This document shows, piece after piece, positions 1 through 11,382 of a stretch of DNA of 64,000 nt. The position numbers and the translations under genes were made by a program. Origin of the DNA: Boletus sp. NGJ (taxonomy: Eukaryota > Basidiomycota > Agaricomycetes > Boletales > Boletaceae); NCBI GenBank assembly GCA_019096195.1, contig JAGTXK010000190.1, positions 496,001-560,000 of the forward strand. Direction: 5' to 3'. The first letter of the stretch is position 1. Each line of letters starts with the position of its first letter. Below the pieces are notes generated by a model. The model had not been told where the DNA came from. It saw nothing but the letters and a program-made list of their open reading frames with translations, and made no database searches.

Positions 1-2881
1 GCTCTGGTTCGGAAGAGGAAGAGGACATAGAAGTGGATGGCGGGGAGGAGGAATCAGAAGGCACGTCCGAGATGGACGAGGACGACATCGTCGTCGAAAA
101 GCCCGCTTCGACGCGTAACCATGCTCTGGTGGAAGACTCGGACGGCGAAATTCAATACGAGCACACTCGGAGTCGGTCTGGGTCCTCGAGTTCGTCCGAA
201 TCCGAGTCCGAGTCCGAAGGTGTACGCCGACGACATACCAACGTCACATCATGGGTAGGACGTGCTGGCGTGGATGCGCAAAAGATGCACGTCATGCAGA
301 CGTCGTTGTTCCGTATGCCGGAGGAAGCGGCGGCGCTTCAAGCCATGAATCAGCCCATACGGCCACGTTTCAAGCTATCACCCACCGTGAGTCGCAAGCA
401 TAGTCGTGACTCTGTTGGAGATGGTCGGTTTGACTCTCAAGAGGTTCGTGGCTTGTTGTCCCACCTGCTTGATGTCTCATGGCTGGTTCTAGAGGGTTTC
501 ATTCGCTCACGACATTGATCATCCTGTTTACCGCCCATCCCGCAAGTATGCACGTGTCGACATATCCTCCTCGGCTGTAGCTGGGAACGAAGGTGCATTA
601 GTCGATGCAGGGCTTGCATTAGGGCGCTCCTTTCGTGTTGGATGGAGTTCTGGTGGCAGTCTGGTTCATTTAGGCCAATTATGTGGGCCTTCGAGTCCGG
701 TGTAGGTGTAGTTTCGTTCCTTTGAGACAGACCACTTATTCCGCTGCGAATAGTCAAACAACAGCCAACTCATCTGTTGTCACGAAAGCACGCGTTCCGC
801 TCTTTTCTGAACCTGCAGAACACACCAGCAATAGATTTTCCCGATTGCTGCAACACCACCTGTCAAAAACACCAATCGTGAAAGACGAGGACGGTATTCC
901 ATTTGCTGACCCGTCCTCGGAGCTCTCCTTTTCGTCCTTCACGTCCTTGTATCCCCAAACCGACAATTCGTATGAAGCGTCACTTTTCCGCCTTGGTCAT
1001 GCCTTATTTGACAGCATGCATCCTCATCTGAGCCAGGACGCGACAGTCGATGTCCAAAATCGTATTTCATCCATCCGACGCAAAGCAGCGCTCTCCGAGT
1101 GGTTAGGGGACGTTGTTACCCCACTGGTCGACGCCGACCTTAAAAAACAATCATCCACCGATCCCGCCGCTCTCATATTTTCCCTTCTTTCCGGATACCA
1201 GATCGACAAGGCATGCGATACTGCCATAGATTGCGGATCCGTTAAGCTCGCGACACTCATCTCTCAAGCTTCGGGTGATTTTGAATTCAGGGAAGATCTC
1301 AGGGAACAGCTACAGCTGTGGCGGGAACAAAGAATAGACGTTCACGTCAGCGTGAGTACCAGAAAGATATACTCTGTACTCGCTGGTAGCCTAGACATTC
1401 TGGAAGGATCAAAAGCAAGCAGCCTTGAACGATGTCCTGACGTCGATCCGCTCGAGGGGCTGGACTGGAAACGGACGTTTGGAATGTATCTCTGGTATGT
1501 GGAGCCCATGGATGCGTCCATAGCACAGGTATACCAGTCGTATGACCAAGCTGTGCGAGTATCACCCCCACGGGTTGCACCTCCACGACCGCATTATCTG
1601 GAAGGCGCTCCCTCACAGAAACTTGCGTTTCGCATACCATCACCCCCTCCCTCCGACGCTCTATTCTCTCTTATCCGACTATATGCCGAGCCGGCATGCT
1701 CGCTTTCTCAAATCCTCTCCCCGCTCTCGTTTGGACCGTCACCGGCTGACTACTCTTTCCCCTGGCATCTATACATCATTTTGTCGCGATGTATGCGTAT
1801 TCGTGATCTTTCTGATCGTGGCGATGCGGAACACGTGGAAGAAATGGACGAGGACGAGTCGGGACGCCGTGAGGGCCACAGTCCAAGTGCCGATTTGCTG
1901 GCCAGTTACTACGCGCAACAGCTGGAGCAACTTGGCATGCTCCAAGAAGCCATTTTCGTGCTTCTCCACATTGAGGGCTCAGCAGGGTAGGTTCTCTTGG
2001 ACTCGGTTCGTGTCACTGGTCTAATGTCGTGTCGACTAGGCGAGAAAAGGCCATCAGGGACATTCTCCATAGGTCGGCTGATAAACTAGATGAGTGGATG
2101 TGTAGCGGTATTCTTGGGAGTCTGAAGATTCCCCTCGCGTGGGTCAACGATGCCAAGGTATCTATGTTCTGTGTATTCCTCATCTTCACGGTCTCTCACA
2201 CGCTAGGACAGGCTCTCTATGCCGTCAGCCAAGGCAAAGTCTTTGACGCCTATGAGCTGTACATGGCAGCGGGTTTGTATCAATCCGCACACGACCTCGC
2301 GGTAGTGGAACTAGCACCCGAGGCCGTGATCCGCCAAGACTTTGACTTGTTGACGTCCCTATTCGAGCGGATGGCCAGTCAATCCATCGATGGATGGCAT
2401 CTCAAGGGCAAGGCACGTCCCTCTCTCTTCCTCCCCCAGGCGCACCTTTCTCACTCTCGACTATCAGGCCTATCTGGATTACGCCCACGCCATGACTCGC
2501 CTCCCCGAGCTCCACGCGTCGCTCGCCGACGCTGCCGTGCCCGATGCGGGGGAAGAAACCGAGCTGGAGAGCCTTGTGCGCGCGACACCGAAATTGATGG
2601 GGATCCTTCCGGACGTGCTGTATTTGCAGAACGATCCGAGACACAAGGTTGCGTTGGCGGAGATGATGTCGGGTTTGACGGCGGTGTTGGACCAGGTGAA
2701 GCCGCTTGCGCTCGTACGTCCCTTTTTTTCTCTTTCCCTCTGATGAACATGTTTTCATCACGTGTTGTGGATGCAGGCACAATCGCAGGTCCGGTTGACG
2801 GGGATAGACGAGGCGACGAAATTGCGGCATATTCAGACGACGGCGCTCGAGCGGTTCATGCGGTCCATTCAGGTGTCGTGA
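1..2881 (+). CDS. NUP145: Nup98-Nup96 nucleoporin, Nup96 part (5'-truncated by window)
   Basis: C-terminal part of the nuclear pore precursor that is cut in related fungi into Nup98 and Nup96 (yeast Nup145, fission yeast Nup189); Nup96 is a scaffold member of the Y complex. The window opens in an acidic, Ser/Glu-rich linker followed by a segment around HVMQTSLFRMPEE. After an intron starting near 442, the Nup96 helical domain follows, with SLFRLGHALFD, RRKAALSEWLGDVV and GLDWKRTFGMYLWYVEP as landmarks. Further exons are joined through introns near 1990-2038, 2156-2210, 2414-2449 and 2715-2776. The reading ends with FMRSIQVS and TGA at 2881. The GLFG region and autoproteolytic site must lie upstream of base 1. 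The length and order of the remaining part look normal. The family assignment is firm; exact splice sites are less so. Confidence 0.88.
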
Positions 2882-3105
2882 CGCTTGTGTGTCTAGCCAG
2901 CACGGATCATTACCGTTATTTAAATCACATTTCACGAGGAATAAATAAATAAAAACTTGATAAGACAGCTCACTCTAGGGCTTTCCTACTGGTAGGGATT
3001 ACGACGAGCGATAAGTTATAGCCATACGGGAGGGATCTAGATGGTCCTAAACATCAATAACTTATATAACCGTGGGAGAGATCCATGTAGATTGTGAATG
3101 AAGAT

Positions 3106-3837
3106 CTAGTCAATGTTCTTGCCACATTGCAAGAGTGCAGTCGCCAGGACAGCAACATCTATGAGGCCGAGCTCGATCGCACGATGGGTCAGCTCGAGCA
3201 CGACAGTGTCGTAGATCTTCGTGATGCGAACCAACCATTCCGACGAGCCGGGAGCGAACAGCTAGCGAGGGGGGAGAGCACGTCAGAGACGAAGCACACA
3301 CATCCAGCAAAAAGAACAAAAACGGACGTGCAAGAACTGGTCGAGAGGTGCCCAGGAGTAATAAACCCCACCGTGGATCATCGTTCGCGAGCTGGTGAGG
3401 GGGGTCAGTAAACAAGGCACGACGAGCGTAGCGACGACGAACCGTCTATCCGAGGACAGCCGCAACCATTGGGCGACGTGCTGTTTTGGCCCGACGCTCT
3501 GCGCCTCGACCGTTGGATGGCTCTGCCACTCGACGAGGGCGATATTACGCCCCGCGGCGGTTTTGAGGAGCGTGAAGGGCAAGCCCTGTGCAGAGACGGC
3601 GGACGCGAGGCGGTAATAAGGCTCGTTGGTGGGACCGACGACGGTGCAGTCGAGCACGACGATGGAGGTGAACCGGAAAGTGACGAGTGTGTGCAGAGGC
3701 GGATCGACCGCAGAGGATCTAGGATATGGGAGCGCCCCAAATATGGAAGGTGGGTGAGCGGGATTATCGTTGGCGGCGTTTTGGGCCGAAAAGGGATCGA
3801 GACCGTACATGTTTTGATTGTGAATGCGTCCGAGCAT
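3106..3837 (-). CDS. DUF6593 family protein
   Basis: Small basidiomycete protein of the DUF6593 type, a family of unknown function often present in many copies in mushrooms. The N-terminal part is a short variable leader (MYGLDPFSAQ can serve as an alternative start at 3810). The conserved core follows: a beta-rich region (TLVTFRFTSI, YYRLASA, TAAGRNIALVEWQSHPTVE). The C-terminal helix ends with ALLQCGKNID before the stop at 3106. Two introns are needed. One at 3392-3442 is 51 bases, a multiple of three without an in-frame stop. The other at 3262-3327 joins LDQFLH to LFAPGSSEW. The C-terminal exon is convincing because it restores the amphipathic helix expected for the family. The choice between the starts at 3837 and 3810 is uncertain. 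Confidence 0.75.
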
Positions 3838-4442
3838 CTTTTGGTATATGTACGACTCGACTGAAGCTATGTTCGCCCGCCGTTTGGTCAGAGAGGATGA
3901 ACATTGCGTTGGAGCGCGTCTGTGCGCAGCTGCGGACCAGGACCACTGCAGCCTGTGGTTCGCGAGAGGCGGGACGTAGTACGACAATGCGGCGCATTGG
4001 CATAGGGAGACGGGGGGCATGTGTCGCGAAGCGAAGAACAAGGCGTCACCATAGCCGAGTGCTGTGTCCGCTCGAGTTCGCTGCCATGCCATCTCACTAA
4101 ACGTTACAGCTCATGAGAGGAAGGTAGCCCGAACTGAAAGGAGATGAAAAGGCTGGACGATCGACGTACGCGGATCTGAGTGATGGTCGTGCAGGTGTAC
4201 CACCAGCACAAATGGGGAACAACGCACGGGCTGTTCGTTTGCTTCATTACCAGCAAGCGCTCAGGAAAATCTTGGTCAGGGTTTACAACACTCGTTGAAA
4301 TTCAATGCCACACCGAGACAAGGATAGGGGAGGGTAATACTAGAACACATGCAGTGAAGTAAGACATTGATACACTTTCATACAGCCATCTGATACAACC
4401 CATGTATACGTCTGGATGAATTGCAGGGCGGCGGTAATTGTG
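3838..4442. other. intergenic, no gene seen
   Basis: About 600 bases between the DUF6593 start and the 3' end of the E2 gene. Short open frames on both strands lack family features. It probably holds the DUF6593 promoter and the E2 3' end. Confidence 0.5.
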
Positions 4443-5113
<671 letters not shown>

Positions 5114-5484
5114 GGCAATGAAATATGAATATACTGGCGAGTCTGTGCAAGCGGTGCAGGCGAATCGTGAAGAGATCAGGCGTCATCGCACACGATCAAC
5201 GGTAGATGGGATGGGGAGTGTATTTAACAAGGCAGAGGGGAAGGAGAAGGAAAAAAAGAGAGTTGTGTGTTAGCCAAGAAAGACGGGGAGAGAAGGGAAA
5301 AAGCGTACAAAGTTGTTACCGGGCAGAGACGATGGACGGAGAGTGATGGTGGAGGGGAGAGTCGAGGTAGTGCAGGATTGTGGCTATTTAGGATGTTTGT
5401 GCATTGTTTGGCTGCTGACAAAACGGAGCCCACCGGCTGTGCTTCTGGTACGTTCCACGCAACGGTATGTACAGCAAATATTTT
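5114..5484. other. intergenic, no gene seen
   Basis: About 370 bases between the E2 start and the 3' end of the NDUFS5 gene. Purine-rich around 5230-5300. This is expected to include the E2 promoter. No coding signal was recognised. Confidence 0.5.
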
Positions 5485-5977
5485 CTACTTGTCCTCCTCG
5501 CGTCGTATCAGCCCCACACCCACAACAACACCGTCCGCGAGCACATCCGCAGCTTTGCGCCCCTCCTTTGCCTGGTGTTCTGCCTGTCTGATGAACTCTC
5601 CCTTGACAGCATTCGCGCGTGCAATCTAGATACCGTTTTGGTCTCGGATCAAGCCATATCCCGAGCGCACGTACCTCTTTCCTGTGGTGCAAACATTCTA
5701 GGTAGTCTTCAGCTTGCAGTTTGCACTCTTGTGGTGCATCTGCCTGAGCATAGCACTACACCATGTCCATCAGTACAGCCAGCGAGACTAGATGCCTAAA
5801 ACTACTTTTTGGAATTCTTGCCAGTACGCGAAACACCGCGAACGCCCTGCTGGTGTCAAGGGAGGCTCATGGAAGACGACTGTGCCTGCGCACCTCCAGT
5901 GTAACCGAAACCTGACTATACGATGCAGCGGTCAGCAAGGCATGTGAACGACTCGGGGGAGAAGCACATACGGCCAT
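5485..5977 (-). CDS. NDUFS5: NADH:ubiquinone oxidoreductase 15 kDa subunit (NDUFS5 type)
   Basis: Accessory subunit of respiratory complex I on the intermembrane-space side of the inner mitochondrial membrane. The protein has the twin CX9C pattern: the first pair is in CFAYWQEFQKC, the second in CKLQAEDYLEC, followed by LHHRKE and a helical tail ending in GLIRREEDK. Twin CX9C proteins are imported and oxidised by Mia40 (family knowledge). The gene is cut into very small exons, read on the minus strand: 5972-5977 (only ATG GCC), 5894-5915, 5806-5846, 5675-5755 and 5485-5625. All four introns have GT-AG ends and preserve frame, giving MASGFGYTGGRSRCF at the N-terminus. The length of about 90 residues fits the family. 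The two shortest exons will be missed by most gene finders. Confidence 0.88.
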
Positions 5978-6072
5978 GGATTGGATGTGGACGCGGAGGG
6001 CAGGATGGGAAACTGTCACGGGGTGATGAGTGTCACGGATACTGCACAGCCACTTGTACCATTCCTCTGACG

Positions 6073-7064
6073 ATGGCAGATCAGACCGAGCTCGCGTTCG
6101 TCAAGAATTTTGTAAAGACTATCGCTGTCCAGCCCGTCTCGTTCGACGATGACTATCAAGCACCCCCTCATCTCGCTCTCAAACGGGTCCCCATCTTGTC
6201 TGTGCGTACCAGTCTCATCACTGCCAGTCACATCTCCTGACTCGTCTGCAGATTTCAGTTCCATCTCTGCCAGAACGTAAAGAAACACCAGCAGGTAGGC
6301 TGAACCCTTGTCCCACTCACGCGCGTTTGACCGGCAAAAGTGACCACCATTAGCATTACGTTCAAGTCCCTGAAGCCTCCCTGCGCTTTCACCCTCCCTG
6401 TCCAGTCTACCGACACCATCTCCGACATCAAATCCCGCCTCGCATCCCAGCCGCGTGCACCTCCTGCAGATGCGCAGCGCTTACTGCTCAGAGGAAAGGC
6501 TCTCGTGGACACAAAGCTTCTCAAAGAGTATGACGTAAAAGACGGCGACACCATAAATTTGATGCTCAAACCCGGCTTTCATTGGGATCCTACTACCAAA
6601 ACTTCTTTCCCTGCCATGGCTCCGTTAGACATAGATTCAGCAACGAAGCTCACCGCGACCCATAGACACACCAGGACACCTTCCATCGTCTTGTCTCCTT
6701 CCCCATCTATTGCTTCGTTAGAGCCTGGACCCGAGGGAAACGTGAAACCTCAAGACATCACACTCACCCTCGACACCTCAACCATACCCACCGCCTCGCT
6801 GTCTTCCGCAACGCGGACATCATACCAGACGACCATCTCCGAGCCAGCCTTTTGGAACCGGCTGCTTTCATTTTTACGGTACCGCTTTTTTTGCGCTCAC
6901 ACGCCAGCCCATCACTCATTCTATCTAGGGCGGAATTCCCCCACGATGGAGATGCATTGATCGCATTCGAAGACTTCCTTCGCGCGAGCAAGGGCGGTAT
7001 GACTGCGAGTGAAATTGCCAAGATTCGTGATCACGTCGGCGTCGTAGGCATGGCTGGCACTTGA
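6073..7064 (+). CDS. GET5: Ubiquitin-like protein, Get5/Mdy2 type
   Basis: Probable Get5, which with Get4 and Sgt2 hands tail-anchored membrane proteins to Get3 for insertion into the ER. Exons are 6073-6201, 6252-6294, 6341-6878 and 6929-7064. The N-terminal segment (ELAFVKNFVKTIAVQPVSF) resembles the Get4-binding region. A ubiquitin-like domain follows at roughly residues 60-135 (ISITFKSLKPPCAFTLPV to DGDTINLMLKPG, with RLLLRGKAL). A Ser/Thr/Pro linker leads to a C-terminal helical stretch around FWNRLLSFLRAEFPHDGDA, where Get5 has its dimerisation domain. All introns are GT-AG and phase-consistent. The order N-terminal helix, UBL, linker and short C-terminal helices argues for Get5 rather than another UBL protein, but the C-terminal match is weaker. 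Confidence 0.72.
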
Positions 7065-7211
7065 TGAGAGTACATGTCTCCCTGGTTCTAGCAGGTTTAT
7101 TCAGATAGAATGGGTCTAGCGCGGCTCTTGCGTGAACGTTTGTCATCGTGGTAATAGAAAGGATTTCCGTCCTCACCGAGCGATAGATTGCAAGTGAAAA
7201 TTCTTCCCACT

Positions 7212-8758
7212 ATGGCCACTCCGCTCCGGCTTATAAGCCACATCTTCAAAAGACCCCTAGCTGCGCTCTACTCACTGAAGCCTTGCTCCACACAGCTAGC
7301 CCACCATCGCATACCGTTCAGAACATTTGCCATGACTTCCACTCGTGACGCCTCGCTGCAAGCGGACATCGGCAAAATGAAGCTCGAAGGTGATGGTTCA
7401 TTCAACAGAGCAGCCTCTTCCTTTAGGAATTGGATCAAGAAGGACGGCGAGTTCGCCGCCGAAACCGGTTCGTTCTCCTCCCCATCGCCCAATGTGAATC
7501 CAGACGGACTCGCCTTCCCCAGACAGATATCACCTCTATGTCTCGTATGCCTGTCGTACGTCCTTTTCTCCTCTTTCCGCACATCTGTCCTTCAACCTCC
7601 TATCGTAGCATGGGCCACCCGCACACTCATCACACGGAAATTGAAAGGCCTCGAAGACATCATCCGTGCGTGCGCATCGCATTTGCAAGATCCTCTCGAT
7701 GTCTTAATCTTCTTTTTTTTCAGCCGTCACCGTCGTATCTCCCCACATGGGCGAATCAGGATGGCCGTTTGCCAGCGCAGATCCATTTCCCGGCGCCGAC
7801 GCCGACCCATTATACAATGCCCAACACGTCAAAGATCTCTATTTCAGAGCGGACCCTAATTACGGCGGAAGGTAAGTACGCCGGCACAGATTTTACTAGA
7901 TCCGCTCACGCTCCCCGCACGCAAAAGGTTCACCGTGCCGGTTCTCTGGGACAAGAAGACGCACACGATCGTCAACAATGAAAGCTCTGAAATCATCCGC
8001 ATTTTCAATTCTGCCTTCAACGAGTTGCTTCCCCCGGCAAAAGCGTCCATCGATATCTACCCCAAAGAGCACCGCCAGGAGATCGACGCGATCAATGAGT
8101 GGGTGTACGATACCGTGAACAGTACGTACGTTTTTTTTGGGGGGGCTGTACCCCGTCCTGTCGTGGCTTGCATCTTGATGCACCTTCCAGATGGCGTGTA
8201 CAAGGCTGGGTTCGCGGGAACGCAGGAGGCGTACGAGAAGGCGGTGTACCCTCTCTTTAAGAGTCTGGACCGCCTCGAGAAGATATTAACTGGCAAGAGT
8301 TATCTCGTTGGCGATACGCTCACAGAGGCGGATATTAGGCTCTTCGTCACGATAGTGAGCGCCTCGATCGCTCGCGCCATCCCAATCTCATTCGCACACT
8401 CCCTCTCTCGCAGATTCGTTTCGATCCAGTGTACGTTGGGCACTTTAAATGCAACCTGCGTACGATCCGGAATGGGTATCCTGCCATTCACACGTAAGAT
8501 CCTAATGTCCCGCAAGCGAAGTGGAATCACTAAACGATCGATCGTTTGTATGCATAGGTGGCTGCGCAAGCTGTACTGGAACGATGCCGCGTTCCAGTCG
8601 ACGACGAATTTCCAGCACATCAAGGTCCATTATTATTGGTCCCAGACCAAGGTCCTCGTCCACATACTTCTTGGCGCGTTGTCACTCATCCCAGAGCACA
8701 GGTTAACCCGTCACGCGTCGTCGCCGTAGGGCCGACGCCTGACATTGAGTCGCTGTAG
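7212..8758 (+). CDS. Xi-class glutathione transferase / S-glutathionyl-hydroquinone reductase
   Basis: Member of the ECM4/GTO-like Xi class, which reduces S-glutathionyl-hydroquinones and can have omega-like thiol transferase activity. The catalytic cysteine sits in YACPWATR, created by splicing across the intron near 7557-7610. Other landmarks are [17 protein letters not shown], the helical domain with [17 protein letters not shown], and the family C-terminus reading [12 protein letters not shown] then [16 protein letters not shown] before TAG at 8756-8758. The start at 7212 gives about 40 residues rich in Arg, Ser and Leu without acidic residues, like a mitochondrial presequence. A second Met at 7332 (MTSTRD) would give a cytosolic form. 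Several short GT-AG introns are needed. Such enzymes in wood- and litter-decaying fungi handle quinones from aromatic breakdown, which may suit the CYP53 gene downstream. Confidence 0.88.
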
Positions 8759-8896
8759 GTAGGTTATGGTAGGGGCGTACAGTATGTGTCACGAAACTGC
8801 AACGTGTACTAGTACGAAAGTTGTCTCGGGTAATGTCATGTGGCAATCAAAGTACCTGCCGTGAACGGCGAACCGGGTTAATACGTATGAACAGAC

Positions 8897-10779
8897 TCAA
8901 AGAACGAGAGCGCCGACAGAAGACGACAAGACGATCATCAAGATCGCGAATATTAGGGGGAAAAGGGGTGCCGGCGAGGGGACGATAGATCCCGCATTCT
9001 GTGATGGAGGCGGACACTGTGAGCCGAGTTGCGTTTGAGAGTGTTGGGATGTGGCTGTAGACGTGGTGGGGACAGACGACGAGGAATAGGAGGTAGTGAA
9101 AGTAAGCACGTCTGAGCTTTGAGATGATGTAGAAGGGGACGTAGGAGGTGATGCAGGAGACGATGTGGGTGTTGCCGTGGAAGATGATTGGTACGATGAG
9201 ACCCCCGATGAAGACGTTCCGTCAGAAGAGGACGGAAAGAAAGACGTAGACGTTGGCGCAGCGGATGCGGGTATAGTTGTTGATGTTCCCGAAGGGGAGA
9301 GGTCAAGAGAAGAATACGTAGAAAATGTGAGCGTGAAGGATGGTGTCGCTGAAGACGTCGAGGCAGGATCGCTAAGCGAAGGTGCTGTACTCGAAGAAGA
9401 CCGTAAATAAGTCAACGAACGATGTGAAGACGAAGACGAAACTGAAGCGGACGACGTGGAAGAGCGATGACGTGAATGCCGATATATGTCAGAGTGCCAA
9501 TGGGTGTGGATATGCGAGTAGCTGTAAGAATGCGGTGTGGAGGTCGGAGTAGCGGACGAGACTGGAGTGCTAGAGATAGAATTCGTAAAAGCGGTAGCGG
9601 TCAACGTCGATGTTGTTAAGGATGGAAAAGTGACTGTCGTAGCGGTATCCGTTGTCGTTGGCGCTATAGAGGATGTCAACGTCGTGCTGTGTCTATGTGA
9701 CCGGTACGAAGTGACCAGGGCTGATGAAGTGGAACCAGACGTGGATGCTATAGCTCTTCTTGCACGATCGACCTGTGCATCCCCAATGGTGCCGCAGGTC
9801 GTGTAACCAGAAATAGGGCGTGCAGGAGCCGCTAAAACTTCCTGATACAAGGTGGCAGGTACCTCTAGGGTATCGAACACCCCTGAGTCGTAGTTTCCGG
9901 GGATATTCTCCCAACATCCAAAGATGTCGTAGATCCGTGTACATGTCGTGGATGCGGCTGCAGAGGGCTTACAGGCCCTGAAGCAAAATCGTTCTTGCGA
10001 CACAAAGCTCTGTCAGATCTTGTGAGACTACTGCGTAACGATCGGGTGAAGTTTTTACCGTCCAGTCGTAAATTTGTTCGAGCTGACCATATGCACGGGT
10101 GAAGACAAGGCCGTGCATATGATCACCCTCCCCACTCGCGCTGGCCACGCCGTCAGCGGGTACGTTGATATTGGTCAAGTCTCCAACACCTAGAGCGTTC
10201 CGTTTAACAATCAACTTTGACATCGTTGCAACGACCTCCCTGTAATCTGAACGTATTCGGGTGTTATTACAAGACGTGTCCCCGATATCGTTCCGTCCGG
10301 AATGAGGCGAGTTCCATGGGCACTCTGAAAGAAAAACGATTGGCCCATCTAGATATGTATAACCCCACAAGTTCAACACACCTTCGTGCACCACGCGACT
10401 AAGGTGTGCTATAAGGGCATTGCATGGTCGGCTTAACTCCCCTCCGGCGACAATGCATACTGACCTCCGTGTTCTTGGTAGCTGAAAGAACTGGCTGTGA
10501 GGGAGCCCATAAACAAAAGTCCTCCAGAGAGTTTACTAGCAAACGGGTCATGCACGTATTCAGCCGCCAGAAGTAAGGGAAAGTAAGCAAGAGCATACAG
10601 TAGGCAATCTGACACGGGCTCGCCTGACACCCATCGTACGTTGACTGTCCCCGCTTGACATTGTAAGCAGTACTCTGAGGAGAACGTGGATCGGTGTAAC
10701 TTGGACCGCTCGCCAAAATCAGAGCTGCAGACACGCCAGATATGAGGCTTGCGAGGACGTATACACCAGCCCGAGGCAT
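8897..10779 (-). CDS. Macrofage-activating-glycoprotein-like GPI-type cell-wall protein
   Basis: Secreted, probably GPI-anchored wall glycoprotein. It starts with a signal peptide (MPRAGVYVLASLISGVSAA) and a short linker. The ectodomain has pieces typical of the basidiomycete MAG1 family: SLEDFCLWAPSQP, HGTRLIPDGTI with EYVQITG, ASGEGDHMHGL, and the cysteine region RFCFRACKPS with CTRIYDIFGCWENIPGNYDSG. These pieces lie in different frames and need introns between about 10000 and 10640. Downstream the protein becomes a long Ser/Thr/Pro stalk, a likely O-mannosylation zone. It contains a His-rich island (SHIHTHWHSDIYRHSRHR). It ends in a hydrophobic tail (LFPLIFAILMIVLSSSVGALVL), as expected for GPI attachment. 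The molecular role of the family is unknown. Intron borders were not all fixed. Confidence 0.7.
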
Positions 10780-11382
10780 CGCTATACCTATGGCGCAGGC
10801 GCCGCTGGGCACTAGGACTTTTAAAGAGAGAGGAAAACGGGTTGAATGCACTTTTTGCAAGTTTATAGCCACCCAGAAGCATGGACACGTACGGTCCAAA
10901 CATAGTAGGACGCCTGGTGCGGGCACGGAGGCACGGCAGGTCCACGGTGCCACTGTGGATGGTTCCGCAAGCTCGTTTGGCTATCCCCTGTGCTTGTTTG
11001 GGTAGCCCGAGGACAACCGCCACGGGTGAAAGCCGGCAAGAATAACGTGCAAAGGGCACAATTTGAGGTAATGAAAACTGTACGCCCTCGGATTCGGAAG
11101 TCTTGCCCATGCTCGTTCGGCGTGTTCGTAGTGCTCAAAAAAGCTTGTTTACTCCTCGTGTTGTGGACCAGCGTCGTGGCTGAGATGGCAAGAGAACATC
11201 AACATCTTTACAGGTACCAAATGATTCTAGCAAACTCACATCTTGCAAGAATACTGTCCTGTGGCTTGATAGCAAAGGGATTTATCTGTTGAAGGGCGTT
11301 TTAGGGTTAGACAAGATCCGGCGCCACATGCATAGTAATAGACCACTCGGGAATTCCAGGTTCGTTTGCTTCCACCAGTATT
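10780..11382. other. intergenic, divergent promoter region
   Basis: About 600 bases between the start of the wall glycoprotein gene (minus) and the start of the P450 gene (plus). Both promoters should lie here. No further gene was recognised. Confidence 0.5.
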
